Part shown: positions 1-8,290 of the stretch, in pieces | How positions within the stretch are numbered: position 1 is the first letter of the stretch | Layout: each line of letters begins with the position of its first letter | Assembly: GCF_016469335.1 (NCBI RefSeq) | Contig: NZ_CP059888.1 | Span: 1,550,001-1,614,000, forward strand | Source: Flocculibacter collagenilyticus | GTDB taxonomy: Bacteria; Pseudomonadota; Gammaproteobacteria; Enterobacterales; Alteromonadaceae | Direction of reading: 5' to 3' | DNA length: 64,000 nt | Notes under the pieces: model-generated | Seen by the model: only the letters and a program-made list of their open reading frames with translations | Database searches by the model: none | What the model was told of the DNA's origin: nothing | Position numbers and translations under genes: made by a program

Positions 1-57
1 AATACTTAGGCCAGTATGGTTACCAAGTATTTGTACTTAAGAACATAGGAACAAAAC

Positions 58-567
58 ATGAAAGTAAGACATGAGAACCACACAGACATTAAAAAAATAG
101 AATCTCTAATTTACCGAGCTTTTATGAACCACCCGCACCATGAATCTGGGGCTACACCAACTGAGCACCTAATCGTAAACAAATTACGGGATACAAACGC
201 ATTATCACTCTCTCTGGTGTATGAAGATGAAACTGGACTCATTGGTCATATCGCCTTTTCACCGGTTTTAATTGATGGCGAGGAGTCACTTTGGCTGGGA
301 TTAGGGCCTGTTTCTGTAATGCCAAACCGTCAAGGTGAAGGTATTGGTAGTGCACTTATTCAAGAGGGGATATCACAACTTCAGTCTAAAGGCATTGAAG
401 GACTGGTGTTACTCGGAGAACCAGAGTATTACGGTCGATTTGGCTTTTTGTCACAGCCAGAACTTACATTGCCTGATGTTCCGTCAGAGTATTTTTTAGC
501 GCTATCGCTATCTAATAACGTTCCAACTGGTGAAGTAGCTTACCACTCTGCTTTTTTTGACAATTAA
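58..567 (+). CDS. GNAT family N-acetyltransferase (YhbS-like)
   Basis: A 169-residue protein of the GNAT fold, which transfers an acetyl group from acetyl-CoA to an amine. The acetyl-CoA loop is visible as RQGEGIG at about residues 91-97, after the beta-4 segment GLGPVSVMP. The LGEPEYYGRFGF stretch at about 119-130 is typical of the YhbS-like subgroup, whose substrate is not known from sequence. The start follows an AGGA-like ribosome site in a short leader. The exported hydrolase follows nine bases after the stop and is probably co-transcribed. The family call is secure; the substrate is unknown. Confidence 0.85.
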   Translation: MKVRHENHTDIKKIESLIYRAFMNHPHHESGATPTEHLIVNKLRDTNALSLSLVYEDETGLIGHIAFSPVLIDGEESLWLGLGPVSVMPNRQGEGIGSALIQEGISQLQSKGIEGLVLLGEPEYYGRFGFLSQPELTLPDVPSEYFLALSLSNNVPTGEVAYHSAFFDN

Positions 568-576
568 GAGATAAAG

Positions 577-1446
577 ATGAAACATTTTACACTTACTATT
601 ATTTTTCTAATTTGCATATCATTAAATAGCGCCAGCGCTTTAGGGAGCCAAACATCTAAATTTGGCATAGCTATATCAAATGATGATGAAAAAATTGCAT
701 ATAGCGTTAATGGGAATGGGAAAACAGCATTAATGTTTGTACATGGTTGGAGTCTAGACAGTCGGCTCTGGCACAATCAAATTAGTTATTTTTCAGCCGA
801 ACATCAGGTTGTTACAATTGATTTAGCAGGGCATGGTAATTCGTCTTTCAATCGAAATGAATATACCATGCTAGCTTTCGCAAATGACATTAAAGCAGTC
901 ATAGAAAAAGAAGGTATAGATTCTGCCATATTGATTGGGCACTCAATGGCGGGGGGAGTTATAGCTGAAGCGGCTAAGTTAATGCCGAATAAAGTTAAGG
1001 GGATTATTGGTGTTGATACTTCACAAAATGTAGCCTTAAAGTTATCTCAAGCTGATCTAGACCTAATGACGAAGCCTTTTGAAGACGATTTTCAGGCGGG
1101 AATCAACGCATTTGTAAAAGATTCATTGCCTACGAACACTGAACCTGAGTTACTCTATTGGGTTGGAGAAGATATGGCTTCAGCACCAAAAGATATTGCG
1201 ATTAATCAATTTCGTAATTATTTAGGCCAATATGTAAGTGGTGAGTCATATCGCATCTATAAGAGTATAACAGTGCCTGTTGTACTAGTGAATGCTCGAT
1301 TATGGCCGACAGACTCGGCAGAGAATAAAAAGCATATCAAAGATTACAGCATTTACTTCATTGAGGACTCAGGACACTTTCCGATGCTAGAAAAACCTGA
1401 TGAGTTTAATAAAGTTCTTTTGGAGGCGGTCAAGTCTATTAAATAG
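577..1446 (+). CDS. Exported alpha/beta-fold hydrolase
   Basis: A 289-residue protein with an N-terminal signal peptide (hydrophobic core about residues 4-20, small residues around 18-23), so probably periplasmic or secreted. The alpha/beta-hydrolase core shows the oxyanion-hole FVHGW (about 54-58), the nucleophile elbow GHSMAGG with Ser123, and the catalytic His in DSGHFPMLEKP (about 267). The family includes esterases, lactonases and haloperoxidase-like enzymes, and the substrate cannot be told from sequence. It lies nine bases after the acetyltransferase and converges on nth. Confidence 0.85.
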   Translation: MKHFTLTIIFLICISLNSASALGSQTSKFGIAISNDDEKIAYSVNGNGKTALMFVHGWSLDSRLWHNQISYFSAEHQVVTIDLAGHGNSSFNRNEYTMLAFANDIKAVIEKEGIDSAILIGHSMAGGVIAEAAKLMPNKVKGIIGVDTSQNVALKLSQADLDLMTKPFEDDFQAGINAFVKDSLPTNTEPELLYWVGEDMASAPKDIAINQFRNYLGQYVSGESYRIYKSITVPVVLVNARLWPTDSAENKKHIKDYSIYFIEDSGHFPMLEKPDEFNKVLLEAVKSIK

Positions 1447-1459
1447 GTTGTTCGATTAA

Positions 1460-1495
1460 GTTCACTTTAACAAAATTTCTTAAGCTAAAGTGAAC
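1460..1495. terminator. Inverted repeat between convergent genes, possible terminator
   Basis: Perfect 10-bp arms GTTCACTTTA / TAAAGTGAAC (1460-1469 and 1486-1495) separated by 16 bases, between the stops of the hydrolase and nth. There is no clear T-tract on either side, so this may be a weak bidirectional terminator or a protein-binding site. Confidence 0.35.
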
Positions 1496-1556
1496 GTATT
1501 CTTAAGAAGCGACCCAGGAGTATTATGACTGTCTCTTGATCGCTCTAAGCTGTCGT

Positions 1557-2216
1557 TTATTCAGTTTTATCTTTAAACTCACAAAGATCTTCTATGATAC
1601 AAGAACCGCATTTAGGTTTACGTGCTGTACAAGTATATCGACCATGCAAGATAAACCAGTGATGCAGGTTAAACATGAACTCTGTCTTGTTTGGCGTGTT
1701 CTTTATGATGGCTTGTTCTGTTTGCTCAACCGTTTTACCTTTTGCGTAGCCAGTTCGGTTGGCAAGGCGTTGGATATGAGTATCAACGGCGAGAAAGTAT
1801 CTACCTTCATTATCTTTTAGCCAGCCGAAAGCAGTATTAAGTACAACATTAGCGGTTTTTCTGCCTACGCCGGGCAGGGCTTCCAGAGCGGCGCGGTCTT
1901 CAGGCACTTGCGAATTGTGTTTTTCTATTAAAATTTTGCAGGTTTTAATGGTATTTTCAGCTTTGGCGTTAAATAGCCCGATGGTTTTAATATATTCTTT
2001 CAAGCCATCTACACCTAAAGCAAGAATGGCTTCAGGTGTATTTGCAACTGGATATAGTTTTCTTGTGGCTTTATTCACGCCAACATCAGTTGCTTGTGCA
2101 GATAATAATACGGCAATAAGCAATTCGAAAGGGGTGGTGTATTCTAGCTCTGTAGTTGGATTAGGATTATCTGCGCGTAAACGTTCTAATATTTCTCTAC
2201 GTTTTTCTTTATTCAT
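1557..2216 (-). CDS. nth: Endonuclease III (DNA glycosylase/AP lyase)
   Basis: Base-excision repair enzyme that removes oxidised pyrimidines and nicks abasic sites. The helix-hairpin-helix LPGVGRKTANVVL carries catalytic Lys120. The catalytic Asp is in AVDTH (Asp145). The [4Fe-4S] ligands are Cys196, 203, 206 and 212 (C-x6-C-x2-C-x5-C). From recalled E. coli sequence, the segment between the Lys helix and the VDTH motif is about seven residues longer here, which accounts for much of the extra length (219 vs about 211 aa). It is the last gene after rnfE, the same order as in E. coli, and is probably read from the rnf promoter. Confidence 0.97.
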   Translation of the reverse strand: MNKEKRREILERLRADNPNPTTELEYTTPFELLIAVLLSAQATDVGVNKATRKLYPVANTPEAILALGVDGLKEYIKTIGLFNAKAENTIKTCKILIEKHNSQVPEDRAALEALPGVGRKTANVVLNTAFGWLKDNEGRYFLAVDTHIQRLANRTGYAKGKTVEQTEQAIIKNTPNKTEFMFNLHHWFILHGRYTCTARKPKCGSCIIEDLCEFKDKTE

Positions 2217-2228
2217 AATACTTATTGT

Positions 2229-2930
2229 TTAACTAGTAATGTTTGTAACGCGAGCGCGTTCAATTGTTTTAACAGGCTCAAGTTGTTTTTTACGCTCGTT
2301 TAATTGCGCGTCAATAATATTCTTAGCAGCAATAAGCAGCCCCATTCCTATAAAGGCGCCTGGTGGCAAAATTGCTAACAAAAAGCTGGTATCAGACGTA
2401 AATAGCTCTATTCTAAGTGATGCCGCCCATTCGCCAAGTAGTAGCTCTGCGCCATCAAACAATGTGCCCTGTCCTAGTATTTCTCTAAATGCCCCCAAGA
2501 CAACCAAAACTAGCGTAAAGCCAAGGCCCATCATCAGCCCATCTAACGCTGCAAGTGGTGCACTGTTTTTTGAAGCAAAGGCTTCTGCGCGGCCAATAAT
2601 TGCGCAGTTAGTTACGATAAGAGGAATAAAAATACCTAATGATTGGTAAAGACCATACGTGAATGCGCTCATTAACAATTCAACTGATGTTACAAAAGCG
2701 GCAATAATCATTACAAATACAGGAATGCGGATTTCTTTGGTTACCCAATTTTTTACCAAGGATACAGTAAGGTTAGATGCGACAAGCACCAGTAACGTGG
2801 CAATGCCTAAGCCTAATGCATTTGTTACGGTTGCAGTAACCGCTAATAGAGGGCATAAACCAAGAAGCTGAACTAATGCGGGGTTATTAAGCCACAAGCC
2901 TTGCAGGCTGACATTTTTAATCTCGTTCAT
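2229..2930 (-). CDS. rnfE: Rnf/Rsx electron transport complex subunit E
   Basis: A 233-residue integral membrane subunit of the Rnf (Rsx) complex, homologous to NqrD. It shows about six hydrophobic segments, with the family stretch [19 protein letters not shown] in the middle. Together with RnfA it forms the pseudo-symmetric membrane core holding an iron-sulfur centre; the Cys in TNCAI fits that role. The start overlaps the end of rnfG by 14 bases, pointing to translational coupling. nth follows after 12 bases. Confidence 0.97.
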   Translation of the reverse strand: MNEIKNVSLQGLWLNNPALVQLLGLCPLLAVTATVTNALGLGIATLLVLVASNLTVSLVKNWVTKEIRIPVFVMIIAAFVTSVELLMSAFTYGLYQSLGIFIPLIVTNCAIIGRAEAFASKNSAPLAALDGLMMGLGFTLVLVVLGAFREILGQGTLFDGAELLLGEWAASLRIELFTSDTSFLLAILPPGAFIGMGLLIAAKNIIDAQLNERKKQLEPVKTIERARVTNITS

Positions 2931-3567
2931 TTAATTCACCACGGCAATTTTGTTGAGTTGGTGCAAAAAGTGCTTTTTTATTATTCTGGTAATAAAGTGC
3001 AGTATTTTTTACTGCTGTTACAACAGCGCGTGGCGTTATTGTGGCACCTGTAAATTGGTCGAACATACCACCGTCTTTTCTTACTGCCCAGCGTGTGTCA
3101 TCTTCACCTTCAACTTTTAGACCGTTAAATGATGTAATCCAGTCAGATTTTTTGATTTCTACTTTATCACCAAGCCCTGGGGTTTCTTTGTGGTTGATAA
3201 CCCTTACGCCGGTGATCTCGTTATTTATATTGAAGCCTGTAAGGAGTTCGATGCTTCCGCTGTAGCCATTGGGTGCCGTGCTTTCAATAGCCAGCACAGC
3301 TGGCTCGCCATTCACACGCCCACGATAAACTTGTTTAATCTGGTCATTGCCCAAAAATTCAGGCGATGTGACAGAGATGCAATCATCAAATAAATTATTA
3401 TTGTATAAATCTTTGCTGACAACATCAGTGATGCTTTTTTGTAGTTCGGATTGTTGTTGTGCAGCAATTCTATCTTTGGTAAGTGTATGAGTTATTGCAA
3501 CTAATCCAGTACAAATAACGGCAAAGATAGCTAATAACAGACCATTTTTTTGCATTGATTTGGTCAT
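2917..3567 (-). CDS. rnfG: Rnf/Rsx electron transport complex subunit G
   Basis: A 216-residue FMN-binding subunit with one N-terminal membrane anchor (about residues 9-27) and a periplasmic domain. The covalent flavin site is TGAT in [12 protein letters not shown], with Thr176 the expected attachment residue; such sites are flavinylated by ApbE, which is not in this window. The motif ETPGLGDK (about 128-135) is characteristic of the RnfG/NqrC family. It overlaps rnfD by four bases and rnfE by 14. Confidence 0.97.
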   Translation of the reverse strand: MTKSMQKNGLLLAIFAVICTGLVAITHTLTKDRIAAQQQSELQKSITDVVSKDLYNNNLFDDCISVTSPEFLGNDQIKQVYRGRVNGEPAVLAIESTAPNGYSGSIELLTGFNINNEITGVRVINHKETPGLGDKVEIKKSDWITSFNGLKVEGEDDTRWAVRKDGGMFDQFTGATITPRAVVTAVKNTALYYQNNKKALFAPTQQNCRGELNERD

Positions 3568-4643
3568 TTAGACACTTCCTTAACATGTCCGTAGGTTGTA
3601 GGTCGTGTGTAATAGTCAATTAGCGGTACGCACATATTGGCCAACAACACAGCAAAAGCGATGGCGTCAGGATAACCGCCAAAAACACGGATAAAATAAA
3701 TTAAACAACCGATTAGCAGGCCAAAAATAACTCGACCTTTATTGGTTGTAGAAGCTGAAACAGGATCTGTGGCAATGAAGAAAGCGCCAAACATTGCAGC
3801 ACCACTGAATATATGAAACGTGGGAGACGCCACAGTATCAGGTGAAATTAAGAAACCAATAAGCGCGCAACCAAACAGGCCGCTTAAAAAGCCTGCTGGT
3901 ATATGCCAATTAATCGTTTTAGTGAAAATAAGAAACATACCGCCTGCAAAAAAGGCGAGATTAATCCATTCCCAACCAAGCCCACTCAAGCCTAAGCCTG
4001 AGTCTAGCGAAAAGACAGGACTAGCCATACTTTCTGTTGTTGTCATGCCTATCGTTAAATCTGTTTTTAATGTATCCAGCGGAGTTGCCATCGTTATTCC
4101 GTCAACGCCTAAACGAAGTTGCTCTATGCTATAACCTGCGCTAGAAAATCCTGTAAATATGGCATAAAAGGCGTCTACGATAGTTAGTTCGTATTGCATT
4201 AATGAGACTGGTGGCAACCATGATGTCATTTGTAAAGGAAATGAAATAAGCAACATAACGTAGGCGGCCATAGCAGGGTTGAATAGGTTAAAGCCAATTC
4301 CACCGTATAGTTGCTTTACGATAATGATGGCAAATGCTGCGCCAAGAAAAGAAATCCACCAAGGAGCAAATGAAGGCACACTCAAGCCGATAAGCACACC
4401 AGTTAATATGGCACTGTAATCCGTTAATCTTGGGGTAATGGCTTTATTTCGAATAGCTAAAAAAACCGCTTCAGCTGCAATGGCTGTAAAAGAAGCGATT
4501 GCAATATGAATAAGATTGCCCCAACCAAAAAAGTAGGCTTGCACAATGGCGGCGGGAATACAGGCATAAATAACTAACAGCATTAGTTGGCTGGTGGTTT
4601 TACGCTTGTGATTATGTGGTGAGCTAGCTAATGTAAAACTCAT
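3564..4643 (-). CDS. rnfD: Rnf/Rsx electron transport complex subunit D
   Basis: A 359-residue membrane subunit homologous to NqrB, with about nine to ten hydrophobic segments. The covalent FMN site is the Thr of MATPLDT at Thr187, the same number as recalled for the E. coli and Vibrio proteins. The DPVSASTTNKGR stretch near the C-terminal third and GGYPDAIAFAVLLAN are family hallmarks. RnfD probably takes part in coupling electron flow to ion movement. It overlaps both neighbours by four bases. Confidence 0.97.
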   Translation of the reverse strand: MSFTLASSPHNHKRKTTSQLMLLVIYACIPAAIVQAYFFGWGNLIHIAIASFTAIAAEAVFLAIRNKAITPRLTDYSAILTGVLIGLSVPSFAPWWISFLGAAFAIIIVKQLYGGIGFNLFNPAMAAYVMLLISFPLQMTSWLPPVSLMQYELTIVDAFYAIFTGFSSAGYSIEQLRLGVDGITMATPLDTLKTDLTIGMTTTESMASPVFSLDSGLGLSGLGWEWINLAFFAGGMFLIFTKTINWHIPAGFLSGLFGCALIGFLISPDTVASPTFHIFSGAAMFGAFFIATDPVSASTTNKGRVIFGLLIGCLIYFIRVFGGYPDAIAFAVLLANMCVPLIDYYTRPTTYGHVKEVSK

Positions 4644-6871
4644 TTCTTTGTATTTTCCTGTTGCTCTCTTTTTGCTTTAGCACGGGCGATGGCTGCTGCA
4701 ATTTTCGCTTTTTTCTGCTGCTCAGGGCTTTCAGCATCATTAGAACTGATAGAAGACTTTTCTTCTGTAACTTTTGGTTCAGTAGAGCTAGTTGCGGATG
4801 ATTGCTTCGTCGCTGTTGTGCTTGTTGAGTGCTCTGAGCGTTGTAATTCAGCTAATTTCTCATCTCGTTTTGCTTTTGCTCTAGCTATGGCTGCAGCAAT
4901 TGCTTCTTGTTTATTACTTTTACTGGCGCTTGACTCGTTTTCCTGAGGCAATTCACTGGCTTTTGATTCAGCTGACGAAGTAACTTGATGCTTCAATTCA
5001 GGCTGGCTATTTGTTTCATTCAGAGATTTATTTTGCGCTTCTTTTTTGGCTTTTGCCCTTGCTACAGCGGCGGCGATGGCTGCCTTTTTAGGATTGTCCT
5101 GAGTGTTAGTTATATTCGCGTCAGAGCCCGCTGCTTTATCCTTCTCGTTATCGCTATTTGCATTATCTGTAGGCTTTTTCTGATGTTCAACATTAGCATT
5201 AGCATTAGCATTAGCTTTCTTTGCTTTTGCTCGAGCAATTGCAGCAGCTACTGCATCTTTAGGTGAGCGCTCGGTATTGTCAGTTGCATTTTGTTCAGCG
5301 GTATTGTTTTCATTAACGCCTTGAGTTGCCCCTGCTTTTTTAGCCTTAATACGGGCTAACGCATCAGCTACTTTGTCTTTTTCGTTATTTCCTTCCATTG
5401 CTTGGCGACGCTTTTCAGCAGCAAGGCGATGTTTTTCGGCGCGTTCTTGCTTTTCACGCTCTAAACGTTGATTACGTTGCTCAAAGCGTTTTTTCGCTTG
5501 TTCTGCTTGTCTTTGCTCTTCGTCTAGTTGCTTAATCGTGGCTTTTTCAACGCGGTAATATTCAACTAATGGAATTTCAGAAGGGCACACGTATGCACAT
5601 GCACCACACTCAATACAGTCGAACAAATTATATTCTTTAGACTTTTCGTGCTCGTTATTTTTTGCGTACCATTGAAGTTGCTGTGGTAATAAGCTAGCAG
5701 GGCATACATCTGCACATGCACTACAGCGAATGCACTCCATTTCTTTACCTGCATTAGGCAATTCTGCTTCACTTGGAGCAAGAATACAGTTAGTAATTTT
5801 TACTACAGGAATATTCAGGTGGGGTAGTGTGAATCCCATCATTGGGCCACCCATAATCACTCGTTGGTTAACTTCCGGAGTAAAGTGACATTCTTTTAAG
5901 ACATGTGAAATCGGCGTACCTAAAGGGACCCAGTAGTTTTGTGCTTTTTCAATGGTATCGCCAGCAACCGTAACAATGCGTGAAATTAGCGGTTCGCCTC
6001 GTTGAACGGCATTCGCTATGGCATGCACAGTACCAACATTTTGCATTACCATACCAATATCAGCAGGAATGCCACCTGTGGGTACTTGTTTACCTGTTAG
6101 AATTTGAATTAGTTGCTTTTCACCGCCAGAAGGGTACTTAGTGGGAATGGCTCTTATTAAAATGCTTTCGTCTGATTTGCACGCAGCTTTCATTGCTTCA
6201 ATAGCAAGCGGTTTGTCGTCCTCTATGCCAACTATCACATTTTGAGGTTGCAATAAGTGAACAAGAATGTCGATTCCTGCACGAATATGAGTTGCATAAT
6301 CTTGCATTAAGCGGTCATCAGCTGTGATGTAAGGCTCGCACTCAACACCATTAATAATTAAATATTCGATTGGTCGACTTAATGCAGTTTGTGCTTTGAT
6401 ATAACTAGGAAAGCCTGCTCCACCTAATCCAGATATTCCAGATTGCTGAATTTTTGCAATAAGTTCAGTTTTATCAACTAATGTGTAATCAAGAATAGGG
6501 TGAAGCTCTGTCCAACGGTCATCACCGTCTGGTTCAATAATAATACTGAGCTCTGGAATAGCCGATGGGTGTGCTGATGGCATTGGTTTAATATCTACCA
6601 CAGTACCAGAAGTAGAGGCATGTACAGGCAGCGATAAACCAGATTTTGGTTTGCTAAGCGGCTGCCCTTTAAGAACATGGTCACCTTGTTTTACTAATAC
6701 TTCACCAAAGTGTCCAATATGCTGCTTAACGGGAATAATGATTTTTTCAGCAAGTGGTAGCGTGGCAACAGGCTGAGTATTTGTGGTGTGCTTATTTGTT
6801 GGAGGGTGCACGCCGCCAGGAGATTGCCATAATTGACCACGGAGAATTTTTTCGTGTAACGTTTCCAACAA
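4640..6871 (-). CDS. rnfC: Rnf/Rsx electron transport complex subunit C, with long Ala/Lys-rich tail
   Basis: A 743-residue peripheral subunit that receives electrons from NADH or ferredoxin in the Rnf complex. The N-terminal half has the nucleotide/flavin-binding GLGGAGFPSYIK (about 148-159). Two [4Fe-4S] motifs follow: Cys380, 383, 386, 390 and Cys419, 422, 425, 429. From about residue 450 the protein becomes a charged coiled-coil-like region. It then carries five degenerate copies of a unit close to AIAAAIARAKAKK, spaced by Ser/Asn/Glu-rich linkers. Such tails occur in gammaproteobacterial RnfC and vary in length. A hexanucleotide repeat at 5191-5214 encodes an Asn-Ala run inside the tail. 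It overlaps rnfD by four bases. Confidence 0.96.
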   Translation of the reverse strand: MLETLHEKILRGQLWQSPGGVHPPTNKHTTNTQPVATLPLAEKIIIPVKQHIGHFGEVLVKQGDHVLKGQPLSKPKSGLSLPVHASTSGTVVDIKPMPSAHPSAIPELSIIIEPDGDDRWTELHPILDYTLVDKTELIAKIQQSGISGLGGAGFPSYIKAQTALSRPIEYLIINGVECEPYITADDRLMQDYATHIRAGIDILVHLLQPQNVIVGIEDDKPLAIEAMKAACKSDESILIRAIPTKYPSGGEKQLIQILTGKQVPTGGIPADIGMVMQNVGTVHAIANAVQRGEPLISRIVTVAGDTIEKAQNYWVPLGTPISHVLKECHFTPEVNQRVIMGGPMMGFTLPHLNIPVVKITNCILAPSEAELPNAGKEMECIRCSACADVCPASLLPQQLQWYAKNNEHEKSKEYNLFDCIECGACAYVCPSEIPLVEYYRVEKATIKQLDEEQRQAEQAKKRFEQRNQRLEREKQERAEKHRLAAEKRRQAMEGNNEKDKVADALARIKAKKAGATQGVNENNTAEQNATDNTERSPKDAVAAAIARAKAKKANANANANVEHQKKPTDNANSDNEKDKAAGSDANITNTQDNPKKAAIAAAVARAKAKKEAQNKSLNETNSQPELKHQVTSSAESKASELPQENESSASKSNKQEAIAAAIARAKAKRDEKLAELQRSEHSTSTTATKQSSATSSTEPKVTEEKSSISSNDAESPEQQKKAKIAAAIARAKAKREQQENTKK
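5191..5214. repeat. Hexanucleotide microsatellite (CATTAG)4 inside rnfC
   Basis: Four exact copies of CATTAG, read on the minus strand as Asn-Ala dipeptides in the RnfC tail. Unit length is a multiple of three, so copy-number change would keep the reading frame. Confidence 0.85.
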
Positions 6872-6878
6872 TTACCCC

Positions 6879-7433
6879 TTACTGAACTTCTTTAATTGGA
6901 ATGGACTGCAAATCCCATTTCCAGTTGGTAGTGGTTTGTTTTACAGGGATCATATCAATACAATCTACTGGACATGGCTCAACACATAAATCGCAGCCGG
7001 TGCATTCTGACGCGATCACAGTATGCATGTGTTTTGCTGCACCTAATATGGCGTCTACTGGGCACGCTTGAATACACTTAGTACAGCCAATACACTCATC
7101 TTCACGAATATAGGCCACTTTCTTTATATTGTCTGACTGATGCGCATCATCCAGTGGTTTTGCTTCAACCCCCATTAAATCGGCTAAATTATGAATGGTT
7201 GCTTCTCCGCCAGGAGGACATTTATTAATTTCGTCACCATTTGCGATGGCTTCAGCGTACGGTCTACAACCTGGGTATCCACATTGGCCACACTGCGTTT
7301 GAGGTAATAGCTCATCAATTTGGTCGACTAATGGATCTGCATCCACTTTAAAACGTATGGCGGCATAGCCCAGTACCAATCCGAATATTAAAGCAAGCAC
7401 GCCGAGTGCAATTAAGGCATATAAAATACTCAT
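6879..7433 (-). CDS. rnfB: Rnf/Rsx electron transport complex subunit B (ferredoxin-like)
   Basis: A 184-residue iron-sulfur subunit with an N-terminal membrane anchor (about 3-25). The [4Fe-4S] domain has Cys48, 51, 56 and 72 (CGQCGYPGC...CPPG). Two classic C-x2-C-x2-C-x3-C-P motifs follow: Cys114, 117, 120, 124 and Cys144, 147, 150, 154. It passes electrons within the Rnf complex. The start overlaps the rnfA stop by one base, and rnfC begins seven bases after its stop. Confidence 0.97.
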   Translation of the reverse strand: MSILYALIALGVLALIFGLVLGYAAIRFKVDADPLVDQIDELLPQTQCGQCGYPGCRPYAEAIANGDEINKCPPGGEATIHNLADLMGVEAKPLDDAHQSDNIKKVAYIREDECIGCTKCIQACPVDAILGAAKHMHTVIASECTGCDLCVEPCPVDCIDMIPVKQTTTNWKWDLQSIPIKEVQ

Positions 7434-8014
7434 TAAATCTTAACTAACCCTGTAAAGCCCATAAATGCGAGTGACATTAATCCAGCCGTAATCATAGCAA
7501 TTGAGGCTCCTTTGAATGGGGCTGGTACGTCTGCCGCCGCTAAGCGCTCGCGCATAGCAGCAAAAATGATTAACACCATAGAAAATCCGGCTGCCGCCCC
7601 AAACCCATATATAACGGACTCTAAAAAATTATGTTTGGCATTAACATTAAGAAGGGCAACACCCAATACGGCGCAATTAGTGGTAATAAGAGGCAAGAAA
7701 ATACCAAGTAAACGATAAAGAGTAGGGGATGTTTTATGCACCACCATTTCAGTAAATTGTACAACAACTGCGATCACTAAAATAAAGCTAAGTGTGCGCA
7801 AATAGGTGAGTTCAAGCGGTAATAAAATAAATTGATTGACGAGGTAACTGCAAACTGATGCTAATGTTAAAACAAATGTAGTGGCAAGCGACATTCCAAT
7901 GGCAGTCTCAAGCTTACTTGACACTCCCATAAAGGGGCAAAGCCCAAGAAATTTAACTAGCACAAAGTTATTCACTAAAACAGTGCTGACGAGTAGTAAC
8001 AGATATTCTGTCAT
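7433..8014 (-). CDS. rnfA: Rnf/Rsx electron transport complex subunit A
   Basis: A 193-residue integral membrane subunit, homologous to NqrE, with about six hydrophobic segments. It shows the conserved [14 protein letters not shown] near the N-terminus and [17 protein letters not shown] in the middle; the Cys of these two stretches are the proposed intramembrane iron-sulfur ligands. It is the first gene of rnfABCDGE-nth. The 276 bases upstream must hold the operon promoter, but I saw no convincing -35/-10 pair there. Confidence 0.97.
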   Translation of the reverse strand: MTEYLLLLVSTVLVNNFVLVKFLGLCPFMGVSSKLETAIGMSLATTFVLTLASVCSYLVNQFILLPLELTYLRTLSFILVIAVVVQFTEMVVHKTSPTLYRLLGIFLPLITTNCAVLGVALLNVNAKHNFLESVIYGFGAAAGFSMVLIIFAAMRERLAAADVPAPFKGASIAMITAGLMSLAFMGFTGLVKI

Positions 8015-8290
8015 TCACCAAAATCCATCATTATATAAAAACTGTGTCCACATTATTAATTATGCGGTTTGTGGCTAGTTGCAGTATAGCCGTTATTGCG
8101 TTTGAGCTGGACATTATCCGCTTTTAGTTATCAATTAACAACTTACTATTTGTATGGATTAAGTTAATTGTGCGGAATTTAAACGGTTTAGTGGGAAGGT
8201 AGATGCTGTAAATTTAATTTTTAAAAATGAGTAGTGGGATTTAGCGCAATTATTGTTAAGAGGTAATAAATGCGCTACAACGTCGGTTAA

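Noticed and set aside
1536-1820. Plus-strand ORF over nth, and similar long shadows over rnfC, rnfE, uvrB, fadE and the RND gene
   Set aside because: They lie opposite or in another frame of well-supported genes and show no domain or ribosome site.
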